Shown in pieces: positions 8,391 to 17,619 of a DNA stretch of 64,000 bases. The translations under genes were made by a program, and so were the position numbers. Source of the stretch: an uncultured Granulosicoccaceae bacterium (lineage in GTDB: Bacteria > Pseudomonadota > Gammaproteobacteria > Granulosicoccales > Granulosicoccaceae); assembly GCA_937927895.1 (NCBI GenBank), contig CALGKA010000012.1:160477-224476 (forward strand), in the 5' to 3' direction. The notes beneath the pieces were generated by a model that was not told the origin of the DNA, ran no database searches, and was given only the letters and a program-made list of their open reading frames with translations. Every line of letters begins with the position of its first letter. Position 1 is the first letter of the stretch.

Positions 8391-11300
8391 ATGATGAAAT
8401 TCCTACGCTCTCCTTTATTTAGAATAAGCTTCAGTATGGTGATGCTTGTCATCTCGATACTTCTTGCCGCTGAATTCTTAGGCCTATTCCCAAACAACAA
8501 CAACGCACGCTACGCTGAGCGCAAGTTTATCGTTGAGACCCTTGCAGTCCATGTTGCCATGGAAATGGATAGTAGTTCGGGTGAAAACAGTGAAGAAATC
8601 TCTGAGCTTCTTCGTACCACAGTACAACGCAATAGCATTGTACAATCTGTTGCCGTAAGAAAATCCGATGGCTCAATGGTTGACGTCTATGGCAGCCACG
8701 ATGCCAACTGGACACTAAAACCTGATGAACGCTCTACCCCAACCCAAGTACAAGTACCGTTGTTCGAGGGTAAAGATCAGATCGCCAGTGTCGAAATTCG
8801 ATTCGCAGGTCTCAACGAGGGCTTAAGCCTTCTTGATAGACGTGCGTCGTTCGCATCCGTTATTCTCTTTGTAACCCTATCAGGATTTTTTGCCTTCTGC
8901 TTGTTCCTTAAAAGGACCCTGCGCGAGCTTGATCCAGATGCTGTAATTCCAGAACGCGTTAAAAAGGCACTCGATACACTAGCCGAAGGCTTGTTGATCG
9001 TCGGTAAAGACGGTGAGATAGTATTTTCAAACGCAGAATTTGCAGAAACCGCCGGAATCGCGTCTGAAGATCTTGCCGGGCAAAATTGCAACAAGCTTCG
9101 CTGGCACCTGGAAAACGACGAAGAGCTACCATGGAACAATCTTCTGCGCGGCGGAGAGATGCCACCGGAAGCGACCATCAAACTCAACACTGGTTACGAA
9201 CAGCTATCCACTTTCACTGTTAATGCGACAGCAATTATTGCGGGTGCCAATGAAGTGAGAGGTGCGCTTGTTACTTTTAACGATATCACCCAAGTAGAAA
9301 TTAAGAACGCAGAGCTTCAAAACGCGCTAACCAAACTTGAAACAAGCCAGCTGGAAATTACCAGACAAAACAAAGAGCTCGAGTACTTAGCAACTCGTGA
9401 TCCATTGACGGGTTCATTGAACCGCCGTTCGTTTTTTAGCGGTTTCGATTTGATATTTGAGGAAGCGACGCAAAATGGTGACGAGCTCACCTGCATCATG
9501 ACCGATATCGATCACTTTAAAGCCGTGAACGATACGCATGGACACGGTGTTGGTGATGATGTAATTAAATATCTAGCAGATGTGCTTGCCGAACATTCAC
9601 GACCCAACGATCTAGTCGGGCGTTTTGGCGGGGAAGAATTTTGTATCGTGCTACCCAACACAACCATCGAAGAAGGTCACGCGATTGCAGAAGAAATTCG
9701 CCATGTTATTGAATCGGGTATCGGGGCCGAATCATTCTTTGAAAAATGCCAGATTACGGCAAGTTTTGGTGTTGCGTCAATTCACTCAAATCCAGCAACC
9801 CCAAGTGACATGGTAGAACAGTCTGATAAGGCGCTCTATGTTTCAAAAGAAAGCGGCAGAAACCGCGTAACTAATTATTTCGCAGCTATGGATGATGAAG
9901 ATTTCGACATAGCAGAGGCAGCAATTAAGGCACATGCTGAACCTTCAAAACCCGCTGTAGCTGCACCCAAGGTTCCAATACTAGCCGTTCGTGCCACCGC
10001 TGCCGGAGCACCCAAAGTTGCAAAAACAGAAAAACCAGTAACTGATACTCCAATAATAAAGCCTGTTAAAACAGAGCAGACCGAAAGCGACGTTGTACCG
10101 TTATTTGCAGATAGTAGTCCCACGCCTGTACTTAAAGTATCGAACAACAAAGCGTCAGTCACAGAGCTCGACACCTCCGGCGGTGACTCACTACGCTTAG
10201 ACAGAAGCCTACTACTGGATCGATTAGAACAATCGCTAGAGACTGCTGAAAAGGGCAACCATCATGTCGGAATTCTACTAATATCTATCGAAGCGTTGCA
10301 CCGCATCAATGACACACTAGGTTTTACTGTTAGCGAAAAGCTCTACAGAAATATCGTTCGACGCTTAAAGAAAACCCTTAAAGAAGAAGCAAACACTTCT
10401 ATTATTGGTTCGGATAAGCAGAGCATTTCGATTTCTCGCTACGGTGACACTGAAATTTGTTTAGCACTCCACCATCTTAATGATCTTGAAGATACACAGG
10501 TCATTCACAGCAGAATACTTGAAGCATTTGATCGAACAATTTCTGTCGATGGTCACGAAATATACGTAGCACTTGATACCGGCATTGGCATCTATCCGAA
10601 CAACGGCAACAATGCTGATAAACTAATGCGATGCGCCAGCATCGCAATGCGAGAAGCCAGAGAAATTGATGGCCAGAACAACGTCTGCTACTTTCAGGAT
10701 GATCTCGACACCAGTTCACGCAAGCTAATACGTCTTGAGACCGCACTGCACCATGCTCTGGCGCGCAACGAATTTTTTGTGGTATACCAACCGAAAGTTG
10801 ACCTCAAAACAGGCAGCATCGTTAGCATGGAAGCGTTACTAAGATGGCGTCACCCTGAAATGGGTATTGTGACTCCCGGTGAATTCATTCCTGTCGCTGA
10901 AACCACTGGCCTCATTAACGATATAAGTGCATGGGTTACCCGTGTTGTATGCGCTCAATTATCAATGTGGACCGATGCAGGTTATGAAAAACTAACCGTG
11001 TCTGTCAATGTCTCACCCGCTGAAATGAAAAACGAATCACTGGCAGACAACATCCTCGATTCGATTCAAGAATTCGGCATATCCGCCAACCGACTCGAAG
11101 TTGAAATCACCGAATCAATGGCTATGAAAGATATGAAAAAGGCCGTTACCACTCTAGAGAAGCTCGACCGCGCCGGCGTAGAAATTTCAATCGATGACTT
11201 CGGCACCGGTTACGCATCACTAAGCTATCTGAAGCAGTTCCCGATCAGCAAAGTAAAGATTGACCGCCTATTCGTATCTGACTTTAAAAAGAACCCTGCG

Positions 11301-11651
11301 GATGCTCGTATTGTCAGTGGTGTTATTGCGATGAGCCATAGCTTGGGCATGACGGTAGTATGCGAAGGCGTAGAAGATATTGAACAGCTGAGATTTATTC
11401 AGGATCATCACTGCGATGAAGTGCAAGGCAACTTATTGAGCCTTCCACTGCAGCGCCAAGAGGCAACGGCTTTATTGGCTAACCCCAGAAGAATACGTCG
11501 CTTAGTGACTGAATACACTGTATCTGATTTGGGCATGTCATCGATTCACACCAGTGGCACATCAGCATCAATTTCGGGTGTTTTGAACGAATTTCCAGAT
11601 CTAAGCACTGATAGCACTGACCACACTGAAGACAATGTAGCCGTGAGTTAA
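8391..11651 (+). CDS. PAS-GGDEF-GGDEF(degenerate)-EAL cyclic-di-GMP protein
   Basis: 1086 residues. Two membrane helices (about 13-30 and 153-175) enclose a periplasmic sensing segment. A PAS domain follows (about 185-300), then a coiled coil (300-340) and a GGDEF domain with GGEEF at 413-417 and an RPND inhibitory site at 404-407, so diguanylate cyclase activity with product inhibition is expected. After a Pro/Ala/Lys-rich linker comes a second GGDEF-like domain whose signature is replaced by RYGDTEI, probably inactive. The EAL domain starts with EALLRW at 814 and keeps SVNVSP, EITES, DDFGTG, KIDR and EGVE, so phosphodiesterase activity is also likely. Its position directly downstream of the adaptor/protease operon suggests it regulates that system or biofilm traits. 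Confidence 0.88.
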   Translation: MMKFLRSPLFRISFSMVMLVISILLAAEFLGLFPNNNNARYAERKFIVETLAVHVAMEMDSSSGENSEEISELLRTTVQRNSIVQSVAVRKSDGSMVDVYGSHDANWTLKPDERSTPTQVQVPLFEGKDQIASVEIRFAGLNEGLSLLDRRASFASVILFVTLSGFFAFCLFLKRTLRELDPDAVIPERVKKALDTLAEGLLIVGKDGEIVFSNAEFAETAGIASEDLAGQNCNKLRWHLENDEELPWNNLLRGGEMPPEATIKLNTGYEQLSTFTVNATAIIAGANEVRGALVTFNDITQVEIKNAELQNALTKLETSQLEITRQNKELEYLATRDPLTGSLNRRSFFSGFDLIFEEATQNGDELTCIMTDIDHFKAVNDTHGHGVGDDVIKYLADVLAEHSRPNDLVGRFGGEEFCIVLPNTTIEEGHAIAEEIRHVIESGIGAESFFEKCQITASFGVASIHSNPATPSDMVEQSDKALYVSKESGRNRVTNYFAAMDDEDFDIAEAAIKAHAEPSKPAVAAPKVPILAVRATAAGAPKVAKTEKPVTDTPIIKPVKTEQTESDVVPLFADSSPTPVLKVSNNKASVTELDTSGGDSLRLDRSLLLDRLEQSLETAEKGNHHVGILLISIEALHRINDTLGFTVSEKLYRNIVRRLKKTLKEEANTSIIGSDKQSISISRYGDTEICLALHHLNDLEDTQVIHSRILEAFDRTISVDGHEIYVALDTGIGIYPNNGNNADKLMRCASIAMREAREIDGQNNVCYFQDDLDTSSRKLIRLETALHHALARNEFFVVYQPKVDLKTGSIVSMEALLRWRHPEMGIVTPGEFIPVAETTGLINDISAWVTRVVCAQLSMWTDAGYEKLTVSVNVSPAEMKNESLADNILDSIQEFGISANRLEVEITESMAMKDMKKAVTTLEKLDRAGVEISIDDFGTGYASLSYLKQFPISKVKIDRLFVSDFKKNPADARIVSGVIAMSHSLGMTVVCEGVEDIEQLRFIQDHHCDEVQGNLLSLPLQRQEATALLANPRRIRRLVTEYTVSDLGMSSIHTSGTSASISGVLNEFPDLSTDSTDHTEDNVAVS

Positions 11652-11735
11652 CTATTACAGGTGTTCACTGGCTACAGTCATAGGAGTTGGTGATCACACG
11701 GTATATAATCGGTATTTTTTAGCCCGCTGAAATTT

Positions 11736-12506
11736 ATGCCCCGTATTATTAGTCACCTACAAAAGCTGTTGCTACTGTCAATTGTAGCCAATGTCTGCTT
11801 GCTTTTTCTTGGCTTTAAGCTGTTATCAGCCCTGCAAGAAACCTATACTGACTATCGTCATTTTCGGGCACTACCGATAGGCACAAGTAGCGCCACCTCG
11901 ATCACCGCTGATCAAATAGATCAGAGTAAAAAAACGATTGTATTATTTGGCGATTCGCGTATAGAAACCTGGTACCCGTTACCCCAAGCTGAAAACACTG
12001 CGTTTATAAATGCAGGTGTCACAGGCGAGACCACTTCCGAGATGCTACGTCGATACGAAAGAGACGTGGTAAGGCTGCGACCACGTTACGTGCTGATACA
12101 AGCGGGGGTTAATGATCTAACTGCGGCGGTAACTAAAGGTGTTAAAAACTCTCAAGAACTTGTTGATACCATGCAGGTGAATATGCAGTATTTTATATCT
12201 GACTTGGAATCACAGGGTATTGATGTCATTGTCACATCGATCCTTCCCAACAAACATTTAAATTTCACTCGTAAGCTTTTTTGGCACAACACGTTGTCTG
12301 AAAAAGTCGCACAAGCTAATGCCAAACTAAAGCAAACCACAGAATCATTAAATGCAGACTGGTTTGACCTTGATCCCTTTTATTTAGATCAGAATGGCGA
12401 CCCCGTAAACGAACTATTCTTTGATACTTTGCATATCAATAATGGTGGCTATGAAGTACTCAATAGCGAACTACATAAGTACCTGAACACGCTATCAACA
12501 CAATAA
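11736..12506 (+). CDS. SGNH/GDSL hydrolase, membrane-anchored
   Basis: 256 residues. An N-terminal hydrophobic helix (about 10-30) anchors or exports the protein. The catalytic blocks of SGNH hydrolases are present in order: FGDSRI (nucleophile Ser), AGVTGE (Gly), QAGVNDL (Asn) and DTLHIN (Asp/His pair). The enzyme should cleave esters or acetyl groups, perhaps on envelope glycans or lipids; the substrate is not deducible. A TATAAT lies at 11704-11709, upstream of the ATG, but no matching -35 box was found. Confidence 0.8.
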   Translation: MPRIISHLQKLLLLSIVANVCLLFLGFKLLSALQETYTDYRHFRALPIGTSSATSITADQIDQSKKTIVLFGDSRIETWYPLPQAENTAFINAGVTGETTSEMLRRYERDVVRLRPRYVLIQAGVNDLTAAVTKGVKNSQELVDTMQVNMQYFISDLESQGIDVIVTSILPNKHLNFTRKLFWHNTLSEKVAQANAKLKQTTESLNADWFDLDPFYLDQNGDPVNELFFDTLHINNGGYEVLNSELHKYLNTLSTQ

Positions 12507-12558
12507 ATGTACGTTGCTGCAGCAACGGAGTATTATGTACTACTACAATAGGCACTGC

Positions 12559-13557
12559 TTAGGCATTTAGATCTACCACCACCCGACCTTTTACCTGACC
12601 TTTTAGAATAGATTTTCCTAGTGCTGGTAGATCTTCAAGGGTAGCTGGTTGGATCATAGTCTCGAGTTTATCCATCGGTAAATCAGATGCTATACGTTGC
12701 CAAGCTAATAAGCGATTCTCATACGGCTGCATCACGGAATCTATTCCAAGTAAATTTACCCCACGCAAAATAAATGGGATAACAGAGGCTGGTAAATCGG
12801 CACCTCCTGCCAAACCGATCGCAGCCACAGACGAGCCATACTTAAGCTGACCAAGCACACGCGCTAACATCGCACCACCTACTGCATCAACGCAGCCAGC
12901 CCAAGCTTCAGTCTCAAGTGGCCGCTTTGTGGTCTCGTTGATATCTTCACGGGCAACAATTTCGCCTGCCCCAAGTGAGGTTAAATAGTCAGCTGTTTCA
13001 GGGCGACCGGTAACCGCTGCAACCTTATAACCTAAGTTACTCAAGATACACGTGGCAACAGAACCCACACCACCCGCAGCCCCCGTAACAAGCACCGGCG
13101 CATCACTACCTTTTGAATCTTTTAGGCCGTGATCTTCAAGTGCCATTACCGCCAACATCGCCGTTAATCCAGCAGTACCTACCGCCATAGCCTGGTGTGT
13201 CGTCAAACTGTCTGGAAGCGGCACCAACCAATCTGCATTGACTCGCGCTTTCTGAGCGTAGCCGCCCCAATGTGATTCACCCACACGCCAACCGGTTAAG
13301 ACAACCTTGTCTCCGACTTTGTAGCGATTATCTTCTGAGGCCTCTACCGTGCCTGCGAAGTCGATCCCCGGGACATGCGGGTACTCTCGCACTAAGCCGC
13401 CACCCGGGCCGATGCAAAGCCCGTCCTTGTAGTTGACAGTGGAGTATTCAACAGCAACAGTCACATTGCCCTCAGGTAGTTGATCTAATTCTATTGACTC
13501 AACTGACGCTGCCGTTTTTTTATCGGCGTCGCGAGTAACTACTAGTGCTTTAAACAT
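12559..13557 (-). CDS. acuI: Acryloyl-CoA reductase / YhdH-type quinone oxidoreductase
   Basis: 332 residues of the medium-chain dehydrogenase/reductase superfamily, without zinc-ligand cysteines. The N-terminus (FKALVVTRD) with VNYKDGLCIGPGGGLVREYPHVPGIDFAGTV is characteristic of the AcuI/YhdH group, and VTGAAGGVGSVA is the NADPH-binding loop. Members reduce acryloyl-CoA to propionyl-CoA and protect against acrylate, including acrylate from DMSP in marine bacteria. No other DMSP genes are near, so the physiological role is inferred from the family only. It is convergent with the SGNH gene, and a 16-bp palindrome (12512-12527) lies between them. Confidence 0.85.
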   Translation of the reverse strand: MFKALVVTRDADKKTAASVESIELDQLPEGNVTVAVEYSTVNYKDGLCIGPGGGLVREYPHVPGIDFAGTVEASEDNRYKVGDKVVLTGWRVGESHWGGYAQKARVNADWLVPLPDSLTTHQAMAVGTAGLTAMLAVMALEDHGLKDSKGSDAPVLVTGAAGGVGSVATCILSNLGYKVAAVTGRPETADYLTSLGAGEIVAREDINETTKRPLETEAWAGCVDAVGGAMLARVLGQLKYGSSVAAIGLAGGADLPASVIPFILRGVNLLGIDSVMQPYENRLLAWQRIASDLPMDKLETMIQPATLEDLPALGKSILKGQVKGRVVVDLNA

Positions 13558-13670
13558 AGAGCCTCCAATGATTTTATTGCCTAATTAGAACAGTCGTGAC
13601 CGCGCTTTACAATGGCTTCGCTCAACAACATCAAATACACTGGTCGTATTAACAACATTAGAGCACGAAC

Positions 13671-14123
13671 ATGCCAGATATTACGGTCAGAACCACTAAC
13701 ACTACAGATGCCGCAATTATCAGTGAGTTTAATCAGCTCATGGCCATGGAGACTGAAAACAAAACCTTAGACCCCACCACTATAGACAGCGGCGTAAGAC
13801 GCTTAATGGATAAACCCGAGTACGGTTACTATTTAATCGCAGAACTAGACAATCAAACCGTTGGCACGTGCATGGTCACTACAGAATGGAGCGACTGGCG
13901 CGATGGTTTATTTTGGTGGGTGCAAAGTGTTTATGTAAAGTCAGAATACCGAAAGCGCGGTGTGTACAGAGCCATGTACAACAAAATACAAACACTGGCG
14001 GCAAAAGAACCCGATGTTTACGGCTTCAGACTCTATGTAGAAAAAGATAATCTTATCGCCCAGAAAACATACGAATCCCTTGGCATGGTTGCCACTGATT
14101 ATCTTTTATACGAATCTACTTAA
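13671..14123 (+). CDS. GNAT family N-acetyltransferase
   Basis: 150 residues. The core SVYVKSEYRKRGVYRAMYNKI contains the acetyl-CoA pyrophosphate-binding pattern (R/Q-x-x-G-x-x), here RKRGVY, followed by a C-terminal beta segment with YVEKDNLIAQKTYESLGM, the usual end of GNAT folds. It transfers an acetyl group from acetyl-CoA to an amine, with unknown acceptor. It is monocistronic, between acuI and the D-amino acid transaminase. An eight-T run at 14194-14201 downstream may mark its terminator. Confidence 0.85.
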   Translation: MPDITVRTTNTTDAAIISEFNQLMAMETENKTLDPTTIDSGVRRLMDKPEYGYYLIAELDNQTVGTCMVTTEWSDWRDGLFWWVQSVYVKSEYRKRGVYRAMYNKIQTLAAKEPDVYGFRLYVEKDNLIAQKTYESLGMVATDYLLYEST

Positions 14124-14216
14124 TTGATTAGTGCTTATCCAGAAACAGGGGTGTCGCTAAAAATCGCATACATTCAGTGGTTCGCAGTAGCGCTTTTTTT
14201 TGAATGGGCACTATAA

Positions 14217-15071
14217 CTAGGCCCTTGCCAAAGAGTTCTTTATGTAGAACTCCCGCAACTTAGGCGCTAGTGGCCCTGGCACTCCAGCGCCGATTTTTAC
14301 ATTGTCGATTTGAACCACTGGCCAAACAAATGTAGAAGCACTGGTTATAAACGCTTCACTGGCGTTTTTAGCTTCATCCAGAGTGAATGCTCGCTCTTCA
14401 AATTCTATTTGCTCTTTCTCTACCAGCTCAAGAACGGACGCACGGGTAATCCCATGCAATATTTCGTTGCCTAAGTGCCGGGTAATTAACTTCCCATTGG
14501 CATCAACAATAAAAGCGTTGTTTGAGCTTCCTTCGGTGACTAAACCGTCTTCCACCATCCATGCATCCGCCACGCCAGCATCTACAGCCGCTTGTTTAGC
14601 TAACACTTGCGCAAGCAGCCCTACTGTTTTTATATCACGACGCTTCCAACGAATATCAGGCACAGATATAACGCTAATACCCCGCTTTGCTTGTGGCGCA
14701 TTGATAATATTTTTTTCTTGTGAGAACAATACCAATCCAGCTGAGGCATTGGCAGGAAAAGCAAAATCGCGATCAGCAGCACCACGTGTTACTTGCAGGT
14801 AGATCATGCCTTCTTGCAAGTTGTTACGCTTTATGAGTTCGCGCTGTATGTTTATGATCTCGCCATCTGTGGCAGGTGATGGCAATTGCAATTCACTTAT
14901 CGAGCGACGTAAGCGCTTTAGGTGAGCTGCATTGTCAATGAGCTTACCTTCCAGTACCGAAGATACCTCATACACACCATCGGCAAACAAAAACCCTCGA
15001 TCAAAAACGGAAATAACAGCATTTTCCTCTGCTACGAATTCGCCATTGACGTATACAATTCTGCTCATCAT
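14217..15071 (-). CDS. D-amino acid transaminase (class IV PLP enzyme)
   Basis: 284 residues with two adjacent ATG starts. The N-terminus YVNGEFVAEENAVISVFDRGFLFADGVYE is the hallmark of class IV aminotransferases. DIRWKRRDIKTVGLL contains the PLP Schiff-base Lys, and VTEGSSNNAFIV contributes phosphate contacts. Closest family type is D-alanine/D-amino acid aminotransferase (Dat), which interconverts D-amino acids with 2-oxo acids and can feed D-Glu or D-Ala to peptidoglycan. Branched-chain (IlvE) or aminodeoxychorismate lyase (PabC) activity is less likely given the RWKRRDIK segment. Confidence 0.85.
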   Translation of the reverse strand: MMSRIVYVNGEFVAEENAVISVFDRGFLFADGVYEVSSVLEGKLIDNAAHLKRLRRSISELQLPSPATDGEIINIQRELIKRNNLQEGMIYLQVTRGAADRDFAFPANASAGLVLFSQEKNIINAPQAKRGISVISVPDIRWKRRDIKTVGLLAQVLAKQAAVDAGVADAWMVEDGLVTEGSSNNAFIVDANGKLITRHLGNEILHGITRASVLELVEKEQIEFEERAFTLDEAKNASEAFITSASTFVWPVVQIDNVKIGAGVPGPLAPKLREFYIKNSLARA

Positions 15072-15302
15072 ATTTTCCAGGATCGCCCCTACTTGAGCGC
15101 CATTTCGAGGTTAGTTAAACCTTATAAAGTGAATTTAATCGCATGAATGTCTCACTCAATAAAGACTCCCATATAAGGTATGGTATGGTGCCTGCACTAT
15201 TTAGTTAGTCAGCTTGAACAAAGTTTATCTTATCGAGCAAACCCGGTCGACAGATCAACCGTTGCAGCATGTGCACTAACACCAAAACTGCCAGACGCTC
15301 TT

Positions 15303-15533
15303 ATGACAGAATCACCACGCCGGCGACGACGGCCAAGACCGTTACCCGCTGATGCGCCAGAGGTTGCATCACCGTGTATCAGCATCTGTGAAATAGACCA
15401 GGCGTCTGGCCTGTGCAGCGGTTGCTATAGAACCCTGGAAGAGATCGCCACCTGGTCGAGAATCCCTAATCAAAAACGTTGGGATATCGTGCAATCTCTG
15501 CGCGAGCGACGGGCAACGTTTAAACTTGAATAA
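15303..15533 (+). CDS. DUF1289 family small protein
   Basis: 76 residues from the ATG at 15303. The frame is open from 15180, but the extra residues look non-coding and DUF1289 proteins are short. The domain is clear: SPCISICEIDQASGLCSGCYRTLEEIATW with four Cys in a CxxxC...CxxC arrangement suitable for a metal site, followed by the usual W-x-x-I...R-R end. The N-terminus has a run of Arg and Pro. Function is unknown. No good ribosome-binding site precedes the chosen ATG. Confidence 0.7.
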   Translation: MTESPRRRRRPRPLPADAPEVASPCISICEIDQASGLCSGCYRTLEEIATWSRIPNQKRWDIVQSLRERRATFKLE

Positions 15534-15565
15534 CCTCACCGTATAATATTTACAACGCCCAGCCT

Positions 15566-16423
15566 CTAGGAAGGCGAGTTTTGCGTCCGAAACGGATTTG
15601 CAGGGTATGTGCCCAACACTTTTAACTTAGTCGAATAGAATTGCAGTTCTTCAAAGGCGGTAGCCACTAACTTATCAGACGGGTGACCTTCAATTTCTGC
15701 ATAAAACTGCGCCACTTGAAAACGCTCATCAATAATGTAACTCTCGAGCTTGGTTAGGTTAACGCCGCAAGTCGCAAACCCACCAAGCGATTTATACAAA
15801 GCCGCCGGCACGCTGCGAACCTCGAAAACAAAACTGGTCATGCATGGTCCATCTTGCGGATCAGGCTCAACGCGACTTCGCGAAAGCACAACAAAACGCG
15901 TAGTATTGCCGAGCCGATCCTCTACCCGCTCCCGCAATATATCTAAACCATAAATTTCAGCAGCCAACGCCGATGCAATAGCGCCCTGGGTTGGATCTTT
16001 AAGATCTCTGATTTCTCTTGCTGAACCGGCTGTATCACTTGCAGAAACAGGCTTCACTTTTAGCTCATCAAACAAAGACAAGCATTGCGCAAGCCCTTGC
16101 GGGTGGGAGCGAATATGAGTCAGCTGATCAAGCGATGAACCAGGCACGCCCAACAAGCAATGTTTCACCGGCTGATAGTGTTCATTGATAATATACAGCG
16201 TTGATTCCGGGATCAGATGGTGAATATCTGCCACTCGACCACCGAGTGAGTTTTCAATAGGGATCATGGCCAGGGCGGTTTCACGTTTCTCAACTGCCGC
16301 GAAAGCTGCAGAAAACGATTCATAGGCCACCGGCTCTAAGTCGGGGTAAGCGGTCTTGCAGGAAAGATGCGAATACGCACCGGGCTCCCCTTGATAAGCG
16401 ATTTTGTTCTTATAATCAGTCAT
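15566..16423 (-). CDS. pheA: Prephenate dehydratase
   Basis: 285 residues, a monofunctional enzyme without the chorismate mutase domain found in E. coli PheA. The catalytic region runs from IAYQGEPGAYSH through MIPIENSLGGRV to GNTTRFVVLS, which contains the Thr-Arg-Phe catalytic signature. A C-terminal ACT domain (about 195-275), with TCGVNLTKLESY, should give feedback control by phenylalanine. It converts prephenate to phenylpyruvate in phenylalanine synthesis. The gene is isolated from other aromatic genes here; aroE is at 43436. Confidence 0.92.
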   Translation of the reverse strand: MTDYKNKIAYQGEPGAYSHLSCKTAYPDLEPVAYESFSAAFAAVEKRETALAMIPIENSLGGRVADIHHLIPESTLYIINEHYQPVKHCLLGVPGSSLDQLTHIRSHPQGLAQCLSLFDELKVKPVSASDTAGSAREIRDLKDPTQGAIASALAAEIYGLDILRERVEDRLGNTTRFVVLSRSRVEPDPQDGPCMTSFVFEVRSVPAALYKSLGGFATCGVNLTKLESYIIDERFQVAQFYAEIEGHPSDKLVATAFEELQFYSTKLKVLGTYPANPFRTQNSPS

Positions 16424-16468
16424 TTCGCAGCGTCGTTAGTGATCGTTCAAAGTTATGAGTAATAGGCT

Positions 16469-16828
16469 TTAAGCGCGATTGTGCTCTACAGCCTGCAACA
16501 GCCACGTACTATACAATTTTTTTTGAATGTCTGATTTTTTTCGTATTTTAGTGTGACGCATTTTCTGCCCAGACCCTTGCAACAAACCTTGCGGATCTAA
16601 TAGGTAAATTCCAGCGGTGAAAAACTGCAGCGCAATATAGCCTCTGGCATGCCTAATGGAACACACCATGCCGTCTAACTCATAGACTGGATAGCCCCAC
16701 TTTATACTCTCATTGGCTGTGGGCAATGTTTTTAGTATTAATGCCCTGAGTTCCGTTGCCAACTCTGCCAGTTCGGCTGGCAGGCTCGCAATATGTTCAG
16801 CTACGGGATCTTTTGAATTGTTGGTCAC
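16469..16828 (-). CDS. DUF1801 (YdhG-like) protein
   Basis: 119 residues. The pattern AELATELRALILKTLP...ESIKWGYPVYELDGMVCSIR, followed by an aromatic strand (GYIALQFFTAGIYL), matches the DUF1801/YdhG family, small iron-chaperone-like alpha/beta proteins of unsettled function. It lies 32 bases downstream of the DUF2461 gene and is probably co-transcribed with it. Confidence 0.8.
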   Translation of the reverse strand: MTNNSKDPVAEHIASLPAELAELATELRALILKTLPTANESIKWGYPVYELDGMVCSIRHARGYIALQFFTAGIYLLDPQGLLQGSGQKMRHTKIRKKSDIQKKLYSTWLLQAVEHNRA

Positions 16829-16860
16829 AATAAATTCACAGCGGCATTCAAGCTACGTAT

Positions 16861-17532
16861 TTAGAAATCCAAGTCATTCGCTTCACAGATAAATTGCACA
16901 AGCGGCTTCGTAGAGGCAAAAAGTGCTGCAGATTTTTTCACAAAGTCTTTGTCTGTGACTAACGTTCGCTTAAGGTTTTGAATAACGATAAAATCCTTGC
17001 GGCGAAGATCTTCGATTAATGGATGTTCCGGGTCATATCCTCTTGGCGCTTTTTTTAGCGAGTCCCCATGCAAAGCAAAACCTTCTTTAAGAACTTTGTT
17101 TTTTATTTTTTTCCACGCAGCCGGGCTTTCATCCATTGCCATACGCATATTTTTTATTGTTGTTGAATCCGGTCGCCAGATACCTGCACCAACAAATATT
17201 TCGCTGCGTTCAATATGCATATAAAAACCAGGCGCATGGACATCTTTACCCGCTACGTGGCGAAACTGAATCCCTATATTGGTTTTATACGGGGTTTTAT
17301 CTTTACCAAAGCGAACATCCCGGTAAACCCTCATTAATGAGCCACCCACTTTCTTAGGGCTGGCTATAAAACTCCCCGAGATTCTGGCCAGATGAGGTGC
17401 CATTGCCTCTATATATTCAAGCGCCGGTTCCCGTACTGTTTCTTCGTACTTGTGTTTATTCGCCTCAAACCAGTCACGGCTATTGTTTTTTTCCAGATCC
17501 GTTAAAAACTTGAAGGTATTTTTTGTAAACAT
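16861..17532 (-). CDS. DUF2461 family protein
   Basis: 223 residues. The family signature is at the N-terminus (FKFLTDLEKNNSRDWFEANKHKYEE) and in RDVRFGKDKTPYKTNIGIQFRH. DUF2461 proteins are widespread and uncharacterised, about 220 residues, with a conserved Arg/Lys-rich core. It forms a likely two-gene unit with the downstream DUF1801 gene. Confidence 0.85.
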   Translation of the reverse strand: MFTKNTFKFLTDLEKNNSRDWFEANKHKYEETVREPALEYIEAMAPHLARISGSFIASPKKVGGSLMRVYRDVRFGKDKTPYKTNIGIQFRHVAGKDVHAPGFYMHIERSEIFVGAGIWRPDSTTIKNMRMAMDESPAAWKKIKNKVLKEGFALHGDSLKKAPRGYDPEHPLIEDLRRKDFIVIQNLKRTLVTDKDFVKKSAALFASTKPLVQFICEANDLDF

Positions 17533-17619
17533 AATAGCGGTAACGTTTTAGATTAACTCAGCAAAATGTATTCTACCTCAAGGCCCGGTGACAGCAACAC
17601 CTGCGACCGGACAGCATAT

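Noticed and set aside
12512..12527. 16-bp palindrome between SGNH and acuI genes as terminator
   Set aside because: No T-tract on either side and little room for a loop; kept only as a note.
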